Shown here: piece after piece, positions 8,955-18,700 of the stretch
How the letters are laid out: each line of letters opens with the position of its first letter
Numbering within the stretch: the first letter of the stretch is position 1
Assembly: GCF_043951855.1 (NCBI RefSeq)
Contig: NZ_JBINJW010000010.1
Coordinates: 1 to 64,000 of the forward strand
Direction of reading: 5' to 3'
Origin: Proteiniclasticum sp043951855
Lineage (GTDB): Bacteria > Bacillota > Clostridia > Clostridiales > Clostridiaceae
Length of the DNA stretch: 64,000 nt
Program-made: the position numbers and the translations under genes
Notes under the pieces: model-generated
Told to the model about the DNA's origin: nothing
Database searches by the model: none
The model's input: only the letters and a program-made list of their open reading frames with translations

Positions 8955-10166
8955 ATGGAAGAGAATAAGAATCTGGATAAGGAAAACAAAGTAGAACAGG
9001 ATGTTCTCAAAGAGCAGACAAGAACAGGAGAAATAAGATACAGACAGGATCAGAGATCAAGAATCAGAGGAGGAGTCCTCCAGTTCGTATCCCTTTCGGT
9101 CCTGGTGGTGCTCATTTCTTTTCTGACGGCCACTTTCGTGGCTAGAAGAATTCATTCGGATGCCTTTGTTATAGATGACAACAGTGATTTTGCCCAGGTG
9201 CTCAGAAAGTCTCTGGATAATTTCGAAAGCTCCTTCTATGACAGGACAAAGATCAGAGAAGTCTACGCCAATCTTTCCACGTCACTTGTAGGTGTGACAA
9301 ATAATCCCGAACTGTTTTATGAAGACGCCTATGACAATGTCTATACGGGTGTGGTCATGAATGTGCAGGGATATATTCTTGTACCTTACGGGGCGGTGGA
9401 AAATGAGGAAGAAACGGTCTATGTGAGAACCGACAGAGATAATGACAGGATCTATCAGGCCGAAGTGATAGGACGTGATGTGACCATCGGGGTGGCACTG
9501 ATTCGTGTGGAGAACATCGGTCTCAGACCACCTAAATTCTCCGATTCCACCACTGTTCGTACTGCCCAGAGCGTCATCGCCATGGGGAATCCTTTTGGAG
9601 AAAGTGATCGTGGTACGGTGACATTCGGTGTCATCTCCACGGTGAACAAGGCGTTTCATACCACCACCTATGATGAGCGGGAAGTGAAGGTCTATGCCAT
9701 CGAAACCGACGCCATTCTCAATCACGGGAACAATGGTGGGGTGCTTGTGAATATGGAGGGAGAAGTCGTGGGCATCAACAGCCTGAGGCTCACAGAAGGA
9801 CTTCAGAGCGGCCTTGGTGCCGCCATCACCTCCAATGAAGCCAGAAGCATCACCAGAGCCTTCATCAATACAGGGGAAGAGCTTCTGCCGTTCATCGGCA
9901 TCTTCGGTGATGTGATTACGGACATTCCCGACATCGGTACAGGCTTCTATGTACAGAGGATCGCGCCGGAAGGAACAGCAGACCGTGCTGGCCTGAGACC
10001 AACGGACATCATTCTCAGTATCGATGGAAATCCTATTGAGACAAGCACTACGCTGGATGACTACATCAAGACGAAAAAAGTGGGCGATGTGGTGAAAATC
10101 AGGTATCAGAGAGTGGATGAAATCATCGAAGTGGATGCCACGCTGTACGGCACTGCAGTGGATTAA
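8955..10166 (+). CDS. Membrane-anchored HtrA-like pseudoprotease with PDZ domain
   Basis: A 403-residue protein with a basic cytoplasmic N-terminus, one membrane helix at about 41-62, a trypsin-like (HtrA/DegP) domain at about 105-305 and a C-terminal PDZ domain at about 310-400. The fold landmarks of HtrA are visible (GYIL, IAMGNPFG, TDAILN, VVGINS). By alignment to the family, however, the catalytic triad is gone: His is replaced by Gly146, Asp by Gly179 in the DLAVLK position, and the nucleophile Ser by Asn260 in GNNGG. I infer a non-proteolytic scaffold or signal-sensing protein. It is the third gene of the two-component operon and may sense envelope damage for it. A terminator follows at 10181. 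Confidence 0.85.
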   Translation: MEENKNLDKENKVEQDVLKEQTRTGEIRYRQDQRSRIRGGVLQFVSLSVLVVLISFLTATFVARRIHSDAFVIDDNSDFAQVLRKSLDNFESSFYDRTKIREVYANLSTSLVGVTNNPELFYEDAYDNVYTGVVMNVQGYILVPYGAVENEEETVYVRTDRDNDRIYQAEVIGRDVTIGVALIRVENIGLRPPKFSDSTTVRTAQSVIAMGNPFGESDRGTVTFGVISTVNKAFHTTTYDEREVKVYAIETDAILNHGNNGGVLVNMEGEVVGINSLRLTEGLQSGLGAAITSNEARSITRAFINTGEELLPFIGIFGDVITDIPDIGTGFYVQRIAPEGTADRAGLRPTDIILSIDGNPIETSTTLDDYIKTKKVGDVVKIRYQRVDEIIEVDATLYGTAVD

Positions 10167-10180
10167 TAGAGCACTTACTT

Positions 10181-10208
10181 AAGGGACTTGCAACAGTCCC
10201 TTATTTTC
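10181..10208 (+). terminator. Terminator of the two-component/HtrA operon
   Basis: AAGGGACT and AGTCCCTT pair around a six-base loop and are followed by ATTTTC. Confidence 0.75.
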
Positions 10209-10277
10209 ATGTAAACTATGAGACTACAGGGAAAGCGGCTGCGGAACCAGTCGACATAGGACAGAAGGAACTTGCAC

Positions 10278-10306
10278 TCAACAAATACGGGATTAAATAG
10301 TATAAT
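10278..10306 (+). promoter_or_regulatory. Probable promoter of pth-mfd
   Basis: TCAACA (10278-10283), a 17-base spacer and a perfect TATAAT (10301-10306). The -35 box is weak (four of six). Confidence 0.5.
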
Positions 10307-10373
10307 AAGGAAAACAGGGAATCAGGCTGAAACAGAAGATTCCTCGTATTTTCACGCTCAGGAGGAGAAAAAA

Positions 10374-10940
10374 ATGTACCTAATTGCAGGACTTGGCAAT
10401 CCAGGGAAAGATTACGAGCATACAAGGCATAATGCAGGATTCATGGTCATGGACAGACTTGCAGAGAAGCTTGGCATACAGTTTGACAGAAATAAATTCA
10501 AAGGAAAGGTCGCGGAAGGAAGAATCGGCAGCGAGAAGGTGGTGCTGCTGAAACCCCAGACGTTCATGAATCTTTCGGGGGAAAGCATCAGAGAAGCGGC
10601 AGACTTCTACAAGCTCGCGCCGGAAGAGGTCCTTGTGGTCTTTGACGATGTGAGCCTGGAAGTGGGCAAAATCCGGATCCGTAAAAAGGGAAGCGCCGGC
10701 GGCCACAACGGGATCAAATCCACCATACTTCACCTGGCGACGGAGAATTTCCCGAGGGTCAAAGTAGGTGTCGGTGCACCGAAACATGACATGGTGAAGC
10801 ATGTGCTTGGAAAGTTTTCGCAAGAGGAAGCAGAGAAGATGGAGAAGACACTCAGTGCATCGAGAGATGCCGTCATCGCCATCCTTGAAAACGGCATCGA
10901 TTCTGCCATCAGTGAATACAACGGATTTATAGCGGAGTAG
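10374..10940 (+). CDS. pth: Peptidyl-tRNA hydrolase
   Basis: Pth cleaves peptidyl-tRNA released from stalled ribosomes and recycles tRNA. The 188-residue length is normal. The N-terminus is LIAGLGNPGKDYEHTRHNAGF, containing the catalytic His20 (family numbering). KPQTFMNLSG, VVFDDVSLEVG and GSAGGHNGIKS are further signatures. I chose the ATG at 10374, with GGAGGAG at 10361-10367, over an upstream in-frame start that would add 34 unrelated residues. It runs directly into mfd, as in most Firmicutes; the small fin gene found between them in Bacillus is absent. Confidence 0.96.
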   Translation: MYLIAGLGNPGKDYEHTRHNAGFMVMDRLAEKLGIQFDRNKFKGKVAEGRIGSEKVVLLKPQTFMNLSGESIREAADFYKLAPEEVLVVFDDVSLEVGKIRIRKKGSAGGHNGIKSTILHLATENFPRVKVGVGAPKHDMVKHVLGKFSQEEAEKMEKTLSASRDAVIAILENGIDSAISEYNGFIAE

Positions 10941-10949
10941 GTGAAATAT

Positions 10950-13900
10950 ATGAGACTGGATGGATTAAGGCAGGAGCTCTATAAGGATCAGACCTTCAAA
11001 GAGCTCCGAAATGGAATAAAAGACAGGAAATATCCCGTGGGTGTATTCGGGGTTTCGGAGTCGGCAAAGGCTTTCCTCATTTCTGCACTGTTCGGAAAAG
11101 AAAAGGATAGCCTGTTTGTTTTCGCCTCGAAAGACATGGATGCGAAGAATCTCTATGAAGACCTGCTTCTCTATGAGAGCGAGGTCTATTACTTTCCTGC
11201 AAAAGAAGCGGTTTTCTATAACATAGATGCCATTTCCGGTGATCTCCGATGGGAGAGACTGAAGGTCATGAAAGAGCTCATGAATGACAGAAAGAAGATC
11301 ATCGTGACCACCATTGAAGCTCTGGCAGCGACCTATGCTCCGTTTCACTATTTCAGCGAGTATTTCTTTAAAATAGAAAAGGACATGGAAATCGACCTTC
11401 AGGACCTGGCTAAGAAACTAACCAGCTCAGGGTATGTAAGATCAGAACTGGTGGAAGGCAAAGGTGAGTTCGCCTTACGAGGAGGGATTCTTGACGTATT
11501 TCCTCCGGATGGTGTGCTTCCTTATAGAATCGAGCTCTTCGGAGACGAGATCGATTCCATCAGAACCTTCAACGCCGAGACCCAGAGAAGCATAGAACAG
11601 GTGGATTCCTTTGAAATCTTCCCGGCCAAGGAGATCATTCTGGATGAGGCGCTCATGAAAAAGGGTGCTGAAGCCATGAAAAACGAGCTGGATTCCATCA
11701 TCAGAGACAAAGCCAGGAGAAAGGGCTACGACAAGGAAGCTCTGGAAAAGCTGAAGAGCCACACTGCGGCAAACCTTGAGCATCTCAAGGAAGGGATGTT
11801 CTTTGACAGCATTGATGCTTTTCTTCCTTACTTTTTTGAAAAACCATCGACGTTTTTCGATTTCATCGGCAACGGGAAGATCATCATCGATGACACGGCA
11901 AACGCTTTAGGGAAGCTGGAGTCCACTTATACGGAGTTCACGGAGGACTATGAAGCGTTTCTGGCACGAGGCGAAATCATGCCGAGCCAGGGGAAGATGC
12001 TCATAGACAAGGACTTCCTCATTGATACCCTGAGGGACGGGCAGGTCATCACCCTGAATCAGTTCCAGAAGACGGAGCGTTTTCTGCCGCCAAGATCCCT
12101 TGTGAGCTTCAACCAGATGACCATCTACAACTATCAGGGTCAGCTGGATATGCTCATCAGTGACATCAAGGAACGGAAGAAAAGAGGCTACAGAGTGGTG
12201 ATTCTGGCGGGAACCCGTCCCAGGGGAGAAAGGCTTGTGGATGTCCTGAGAGACAAAGGGATTGAATCGGTCTATAAGGATACTTTAAGCACGCTGGATT
12301 ATGCTAATGTAGTTATAACTTTTGGGAATCAGCTGAGAGGGTTCGAATTTCCGGATCTTAAGCTTGCGCTTATCTCAGACAAGGAAGTCTTTGGAGAAGC
12401 CAAGCGAAAGAAGAAGAAAAAAGTCAACAAAGGAAAAGGACTTGCGAAGATCAACAGCTTCACGGAGCTGAAGAAAGGCGATTACGTTGTTCATGTGAAT
12501 CACGGGATCGGTGTATTTCTAGGGATCAGGCAGCTGGAAGCACAGGGTCTCATCAGAGACTATCTTGAGATCCAGTATGACAGAAACGATAAACTTTTCA
12601 TTCCGGTGGAGCAGCTGGATATGGTTCAGCGCTATATCGGCACAGAAGGCAAAGACCCCAAGATCAATAAGCTTGGCGGTCAGGAATGGAGCAAGGCCAA
12701 GGCGAAAGTCAAACGCTCGGTGGATGAAATTGCGGAAGATCTGGTGAAGCTCTATGCGGAAAGAGAAAAGGTGAAGGGATACCAGTTCAGCGATGATACG
12801 GAGTGGCAGAAGCAGTTCGAGGATGAGTTTGCCTATGAAGAAACAGAAGATCAGCTGAAATCCTCTGAAGAAATCAAGAAGGACATGGAAGAGGCCAAGG
12901 TCATGGACAGGCTCCTCTGTGGAGACGTGGGGTACGGTAAAACGGAAGTGGCCATGAGAGCGGCATTCAAGGCTGTGATGGATTCAAAGCAGGTTGCTGT
13001 CCTTGTGCCCACCACCATTCTGGCGGAGCAGCACTATCACTCCTTCCGGAAGAGATTCAAGGGTTATCCCATGAAAGTGGACATGATCTCGAGATTCAGA
13101 AATCCCAAGGAGCAGAAAGAGACGCTGAGAAAACTCAAGGAAGGCAATGTGGACATTCTCATCGGAACCCACAAGATTCTCTCCAAGAGTGTTCAGTGGA
13201 AGGATCTGGGACTGCTCATCGTGGATGAGGAGCAGCGATTCGGGGTTGCCCATAAGGAAAAGCTGAAAAGCGCAAAGAAGAATGTGGATGTGCTTACACT
13301 CTCCGCAACGCCGATTCCAAGAACCCTTCATATGTCCCTTTCTGGCATACGGGACATCTCGCTCATCGAGACACCTCCGGATGAAAGATACCCCATTCAG
13401 ACCTATGTGGTGGAATTCAACGAGCAGCTGGTAAGAGATGCGATCTTAAGAGAGAAGGCGCGTAACGGCCAGGTGTACTTTGTGCATAACAGAGTGGATG
13501 ACATCCATGTGGTGCACAGCTATCTTTCAAAGCTGGTACCGGAAGTGGTATTTGATGTGGCCCATGGTCAGATGAATGAGAGAGAGCTGGAAAACGCCAT
13601 GAAGAACTTCATGGAGAACATGACCGATGTGCTCATCTGCACCACCATCATCGAGACGGGGATGGATATACAGAACGTCAACACCATCATCGTGGACAAT
13701 GCCGATAAGCTGGGACTGTCACAGCTATATCAGCTGAGAGGCAGAGTAGGCAGAACCAACAGAATCGCCTATGCCTATCTGACGTACAAGAAGGATAAGG
13801 TGCTCACTGAAGTTGCGGAAAAGAGACTTCGTGCACTGAAGGATTTCACAGAGCTTGGTTCAGGATTCAAGATCGCCATGCGGGATCTGGAGATCCGAGG

Positions 13901-14486
13901 TGCGGGAAATCTCATGGGAAAAGCGCAGCATGGCCAGATGTCTGTCGTAGGATATGACCTCTATGTGAAGATGCTTGATACCGCCATCAAGATGATCACC
14001 GGCGAAATCATGGAAGAAAAGGTGGACACCACCATCGACATGAAGATCGACGCCTACATTCCATCTTCCTATATTGCGGAAGAGATGCATAAAATCGAGG
14101 TCTACAAGCGTATCGCTTCCATGGAAAGCGAAGAGGATTATGAAGACATCAAGGAAGAGCTTCTGGACCGCTTCAGTGATATACCGGACTCGCTGTACAA
14201 TCTCATGGACATCGCGAGACTGAAGTTCTATGCGAACCGTGCCGGCGTGCTGGAGATGAGAGATCGCGGCAGAGATATTCTGATCACCTTCGCATCTGCC
14301 GAGAAACTGACACCGGAGAAGGTGGATGTATTCCTGAAGAAGTATGCGGCAAGAACGGAGTTCCAGAGAAAGGAACCTGCCGTGGCGTTCAAAATCACGG
14401 AAAAGGAAAAATATCAGACCATGGATGCCCTGACGAAGCTCATGAAAGAGCTCATAGAGACGGACGCAGTTGCAAAAGAGGCCTAA
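10950..14486 (+). CDS. mfd: Transcription-repair coupling factor Mfd
   Basis: Mfd is a DNA translocase that removes RNA polymerase stalled at lesions and recruits UvrA. At 1178 residues it is full length. In order there are the UvrB-like N-terminal domains (SELVEGKGEFALRGGILDVFP), the RNA-polymerase-interacting domain (about 490-560, KKGDYVVHVNHGIG), the helicase with Walker A GDVGYGKTE and DEEQ box, and the C-terminal TRCF domain. I prefer the ATG at 10950, spaced from AGGTG at 10939-10943; a GTG at 10941 adds three residues. It is translationally close to pth (nine bases). The prsA promoter lies within its 3' end. Confidence 0.96.
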   Translation: MRLDGLRQELYKDQTFKELRNGIKDRKYPVGVFGVSESAKAFLISALFGKEKDSLFVFASKDMDAKNLYEDLLLYESEVYYFPAKEAVFYNIDAISGDLRWERLKVMKELMNDRKKIIVTTIEALAATYAPFHYFSEYFFKIEKDMEIDLQDLAKKLTSSGYVRSELVEGKGEFALRGGILDVFPPDGVLPYRIELFGDEIDSIRTFNAETQRSIEQVDSFEIFPAKEIILDEALMKKGAEAMKNELDSIIRDKARRKGYDKEALEKLKSHTAANLEHLKEGMFFDSIDAFLPYFFEKPSTFFDFIGNGKIIIDDTANALGKLESTYTEFTEDYEAFLARGEIMPSQGKMLIDKDFLIDTLRDGQVITLNQFQKTERFLPPRSLVSFNQMTIYNYQGQLDMLISDIKERKKRGYRVVILAGTRPRGERLVDVLRDKGIESVYKDTLSTLDYANVVITFGNQLRGFEFPDLKLALISDKEVFGEAKRKKKKKVNKGKGLAKINSFTELKKGDYVVHVNHGIGVFLGIRQLEAQGLIRDYLEIQYDRNDKLFIPVEQLDMVQRYIGTEGKDPKINKLGGQEWSKAKAKVKRSVDEIAEDLVKLYAEREKVKGYQFSDDTEWQKQFEDEFAYEETEDQLKSSEEIKKDMEEAKVMDRLLCGDVGYGKTEVAMRAAFKAVMDSKQVAVLVPTTILAEQHYHSFRKRFKGYPMKVDMISRFRNPKEQKETLRKLKEGNVDILIGTHKILSKSVQWKDLGLLIVDEEQRFGVAHKEKLKSAKKNVDVLTLSATPIPRTLHMSLSGIRDISLIETPPDERYPIQTYVVEFNEQLVRDAILREKARNGQVYFVHNRVDDIHVVHSYLSKLVPEVVFDVAHGQMNERELENAMKNFMENMTDVLICTTIIETGMDIQNVNTIIVDNADKLGLSQLYQLRGRVGRTNRIAYAYLTYKKDKVLTEVAEKRLRALKDFTELGSGFKIAMRDLEIRGAGNLMGKAQHGQMSVVGYDLYVKMLDTAIKMITGEIMEEKVDTTIDMKIDAYIPSSYIAEEMHKIEVYKRIASMESEEDYEDIKEELLDRFSDIPDSLYNLMDIARLKFYANRAGVLEMRDRGRDILITFASAEKLTPEKVDVFLKKYAARTEFQRKEPAVAFKITEKEKYQTMDALTKLMKELIETDAVAKEA

Positions 14487-14498
14487 AGCCTATATAAT
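14470..14498 (+). promoter_or_regulatory. Probable promoter of the prsA-like gene
   Basis: TTGCAA (14470-14475), 17 bases, TATAAT (14493-14498), overlapping the end of mfd. A second TATAAT at 14535-14540 lacks a good -35 box. Confidence 0.5.
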
Positions 14499-14583
14499 AT
14501 TAAAATGTGTCAATGAAATGTAACATAAAGAGTTTATAATGATATGAACCAGAAAAAGAGATTAAAAAAGAGAGGGAATTAAC

Positions 14584-15603
14584 TTGATTAGTTTAAAGAA
14601 AAAAGTGCTCACAACCCTATCTGTATCTGTATTAGCCATCGCGCTTGCAGGCTGCGGACTAGTAGAAGAAACACCTGAATCCATTGAAGGAACAGTTCTT
14701 GCGGAAGTAGGCGATGAAAAAATCACACAGAAGGATGTGGATGCGGAAGCGGTATCCTACATGGACAGCCTGAAGGTCACCTACGGGGAAGACATTCTCG
14801 AGCAGGAAGAAGGCAAGGAAGTCGTCAAGCAGCTGAAGGTGGATATTCTGAACAGCCTTGTGGAGATGAGAATCATCGACAAGAAGGTGGAGGAATCCGG
14901 TATGGAAACAGATACCGAGGAAATCACCAAAGCCATCGAAGAGAGAATCGAGCAGGTGAAGGCAGCTTATCAGGCAGAAGAAGGCGCTTATGAAAAAGCT
15001 CTGGAAGATGCGGGATTCACAGAAGAAAGCTACTATGAATTCGTAAAAGAAGATGTGATCAGACAGAACTACTATGTGAAACTCATGGAAGATGTGACAG
15101 TGACAGAGGAAGACATCAAAGCCTACTATGAAGAAAACAAGGCGGCTTTCATGACTCCGGCTGGAGCAAACATCTATCATATCTATTTCGGAACCGATGA
15201 CGCCGCCAAAGCGGAAGCGGAAGAAGTGCTGAAGATGATCAAGGAAGACGGAAAAGATTTTGCGGAAGCAGCAGAAGAGTTCGGAAACGATATGTCTGCA
15301 GAAGCGGGCGGTCTTCTTGGGTACTATGCTTATGACAATCAGGAGCTTTATGCTGACTTCATGGACCATGTGAAAGTCCTTGAAGAAAATGAGATTTCCG
15401 ATGTGGTGAAATCCTCAGCAGGATACCATATCATCAAGGTGGATACCGTTCAGAAGGAAGCTGTACAGCAGTCCCTTGAAGAAGTGGAAGTTGCCATCTC
15501 CTCCAATCTTCAGACAGAATTGAAGAACGAGAAGTATGCTGCCTCCATGGAAGAGTGGAAAGAAGAATACAACGTCAAGATCTACGAAGATAAAATCAGA
15601 TAA
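14584..15603 (+). CDS. prsA: PrsA-like foldase lipoprotein (PpiC-type peptidyl-prolyl isomerase)
   Basis: A 339-residue lipoprotein that helps secreted proteins fold outside the membrane. It begins with TTG, preceded by AGAGGG seven bases upstream, and has a lipoprotein signal ending in LAGC (Cys at residue 24). A SurA-like N-domain spans about 35-180, followed by one parvulin (PpiC) domain at about 180-275 with YHIYFG, GGLLGYY and AGYHIIKV. The sequence is strongly acidic. Its position after mfd matches many clostridia, where spoVT may lie between; spoVT is missing here. The Cna-B surface protein downstream is a plausible client, which is inference from proximity only. Confidence 0.92.
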   Translation: MISLKKKVLTTLSVSVLAIALAGCGLVEETPESIEGTVLAEVGDEKITQKDVDAEAVSYMDSLKVTYGEDILEQEEGKEVVKQLKVDILNSLVEMRIIDKKVEESGMETDTEEITKAIEERIEQVKAAYQAEEGAYEKALEDAGFTEESYYEFVKEDVIRQNYYVKLMEDVTVTEEDIKAYYEENKAAFMTPAGANIYHIYFGTDDAAKAEAEEVLKMIKEDGKDFAEAAEEFGNDMSAEAGGLLGYYAYDNQELYADFMDHVKVLEENEISDVVKSSAGYHIIKVDTVQKEAVQQSLEEVEVAISSNLQTELKNEKYAASMEEWKEEYNVKIYEDKIR

Positions 15604-15615
15604 TGATGAAAATGC

Positions 15616-15656
15616 ACTGCCTGTCAGCGGGTTCTCCGCTGGCAGGCAGTTTTTCT
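15616..15656 (+). terminator. Intrinsic terminator of prsA
   Basis: A 15-bp stem (15616-15630 with 15636-15650, one G-U pair), a five-base loop, then TTTTTCTC. Confidence 0.9.
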
Positions 15657-15697
15657 CGTGATGATTATCTCGCTTATTCAGTTTTGACAGAAAGAAT

Positions 15698-15724
15698 AGG
15701 GGCTGCTCACGCAGCCCCTTTGAT
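15698..15724. terminator. Terminator of the surface-protein gene
   Basis: AGGGGCTGC and GCAGCCCCT pair around a four-base loop. The minus-strand side is followed by a T-rich tract (TATTCTTTC), suited to ending the minus-strand surface-protein gene; on the plus side TTTGATTC follows. Confidence 0.75.
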
Positions 15725-15744
15725 TCTGTTCAGTTTGATTTACA

Positions 15745-18700
15745 CTAGATGGAAGTCTTTTTCTTCCTGAGTAGTGTGAATCCTGCAAGTGCAAGCATAG
15801 CGCCGAATCCGTACCAGATGAAGCTGCTCTGTGCACCGGTCTTTGGTAGTGTTGGTTTAGGTAGTGGAAGTGGTTCCACTTCTTCGATTTCCAGTATATT
15901 CACAACAGTGAGTTCTACTGTTTCACCGTCTTCATCGAGGGTGACTGTCTTTTCCTCATCGTCCATGATGTAGTCTTCTGGAGCGTAGATCTCTCTTACC
16001 GTATAGGTTCCAAGAGGTAATACGATCTCTGCGATCCCATCTTCATCAGTGGAAACTGTGTCGATGAGTACGCCGTCTTCATCTTCGATTTCAAAGATCA
16101 CGTCTTCCACTGGGATGTCGAAGTCATCTATCTTCACGATACGCAGGGTTCCTCTAAGCTGTCTGTTCATGATGTTGTAGCCTTCTACGGTAGGCTCGTA
16201 ACCTGAAAGGGTTTCCTCTGTTACGGTGTAGGTGTATGGGATGCCGTCTTCATCGAATTCTGGTAGGTCTGTAAAGCTGTAGAGCCATTTACCTTCTTCG
16301 TCTTCCGTAACCAGCATTTCATTGATTTCCACTCCGTTTCGAAGCAGGTTGATGGTGATGCTTTCCGGTCTGTTCAACAGATCATCCCAGGTCTTTTCAC
16401 CGTTCACATTGGTGATTCCGGTTCTTGTATTCTGGATATCGAATCCTACGATGAAGGTGTTGTAGCCTTCTACAGGCAGTTCTTCGATTTCATAGAGATA
16501 CTCGATTCCTTCTTCGTCGAATTCTGGAAGGTCTTCGAAGAGGTATGTCCATAGTCCTTCTACTTCTGAGACTTCCATTCTGTCGTATTCTTCACCGTTT
16601 CTCATGAGAACTACGGTGATGGATTCAGGTCTTGCTTCCTCATCTGCATCAAACCAGGTCTTTTCTCCTGCGATGTCGATGATGCCTGTTCTGAGGTTCG
16701 TGAAGGTATAGCTGCCGTCTTCGTTCATTGTCATGGTTCCCGTATATCCTTCCACTGCTTCTTCTTCCAGGAAGTATTCGATGGGGTATCCCTTATCGTC
16801 GAATTCTGGAAGGTCTTCAAAGGTGCCTTTCCATTCGTTTTCAGCATTCAGTACCAGAGCCTTCACGAATTCCATTGATTCTGAGGCCGAAGCTTCTTCT
16901 GCATCCGCTGCCAATACTTCTTCCATGTCCACTTTTCTGTATAGATTGACAGTGATTTCTTCTATCGCTCTTTCTCCGTTATCCAGCCAGATTTTTTCTA
17001 CTGGAATGTCGATCATGCCTGTTCTTAAGTTGAAGATGTCAAATCCATCATAAGATGTTTCGTATCCTTGTACGGATACTTCATCTATGGTGTATTCATA
17101 AGCGATGCCCTTGTCATCGAATTCCGGAAGGTCTTCGAAGAGGTATGTCCATAGTCCGTCAACTTCTGAGACGTCCATTCTGTCGTATTCTTCACCGTTT
17201 CTCATGAGAATTACGGTGATGGATTCCGGTCTCATGCTTGTGCCTTCCTCATCCAGCCAGGACTTGGTTCCGCTTACGCTTGTGATGCCTGTTCTGAGGT
17301 TTGTGATGGTAAAGCTTCCGTCCTCGTTTTCCACGATGGAGGTGCTGTATCCATCCACTGGAATTTCTTCCAGGAAGTAGTCGATCAGGTAGCCTTTTTC
17401 GTCAAATTCAGGAAGATCCGTAAAGGTGTCTTTCCATCCATTGGCTGCGTTCAGTTCCAGTGTGTCCACTAGTACCAGCGCTACAGCCGATGGGGTGACG
17501 ATTTCAGCATTCATTTCCATTGGCGGCTGACTTGTAACCTGTTTGTATAGATTAACAGTAATTTTATCTATGGTTCTTGTTCCGTTATCAAGCCAGATTT
17601 TTTCTACAGGGATGTCGATTTCGCCGGTTCTAAGGTTTGTGATGGTGAATCCGTCCACTGAGCTTGTGTAGTACTCAACGGCTTTTTCTCTGATCGTGTA
17701 GGTGATTGTCTTTCCATCTTCATCATAGATCGGTTTATCTTCGAAAATGTAGGTCCATCCTGTTTCTTTTGTGATTTCTGCTGTATCAACTACGGTTCCG
17801 TTTGCCAGAAGACTTACTGTGATGCTCGAAGGTCTGGCAGAAGGATCATCACCATCCAGCCATAGCTTTTCAACTGGAATGTCTTTGTCTCCGGTTCTGG
17901 TGTTGGTAATGGTGAATCCGCTTACTTTACCGCTGTATCCGTCGATGTTGTTCTCTGTGATTGTGTAGGTGATCTTCTTTCCGTTTTCGTCAAATTCCGG
18001 TACTTCAATGAATGTGTATTTCCACTCCATGAGGCTTGTGAGTTTCGCCTCTTCGACCTTCACGCCATTGGCAAGAAGATTGATGGTGATGAATTCAGGC
18101 CTTCCTTCAGGTCCTTCATCCTTCCAGAATTTTTCGACTGGTATATCTCTTTCGCCGGTTCTTACATTTGTGATGGTGTAACCGTCAATACTTGTGTTGT
18201 ATCCGGTCACAGCTTCTTCAGTGATGGTGTAGACAATGAGTTTACCCTTATCATCGTATTTATCCAGATCCTCAAAGATGTATTCCCAGTCCATACCCGC
18301 TGTGATATCCATACTGTCCACTTTCATGCCATTGGCAAGAAGATTGACGGTGATGAACTCAGGTCTTGAAGAGGTGTCATTGTCATCCATCCAGACCTTA
18401 TCCACGGATACTTCAGTTGTGCCGACTCTTACATTGGTCACTTCGAACCCGTCTACTGTTCCGATGTATCCAGGCACCTCGCCTTCAGTGATGGTGTAAG
18501 TGATGGCTTTTCCTTCTGTATCGTAGGCTGGTTTATCTATGAAAGTATGTTTCCAGCTGCCTTCAGCGGTGAGCTGAATTGAATCCACCTGGTTGCCATT
18601 TGCGAGGAGATAGATTGTAACGCTTGAAGGTCTTGCTCCAGTGGCGTTGTCATCCAACCAGATCTTTGAAACGTCGATATCGGTGGTTCCGGTTTTCGTG

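Noticed and set aside
8955..10166. Active HtrA/DegP serine protease
   Set aside because: All three catalytic positions are replaced (Gly146, Gly179, Asn260).
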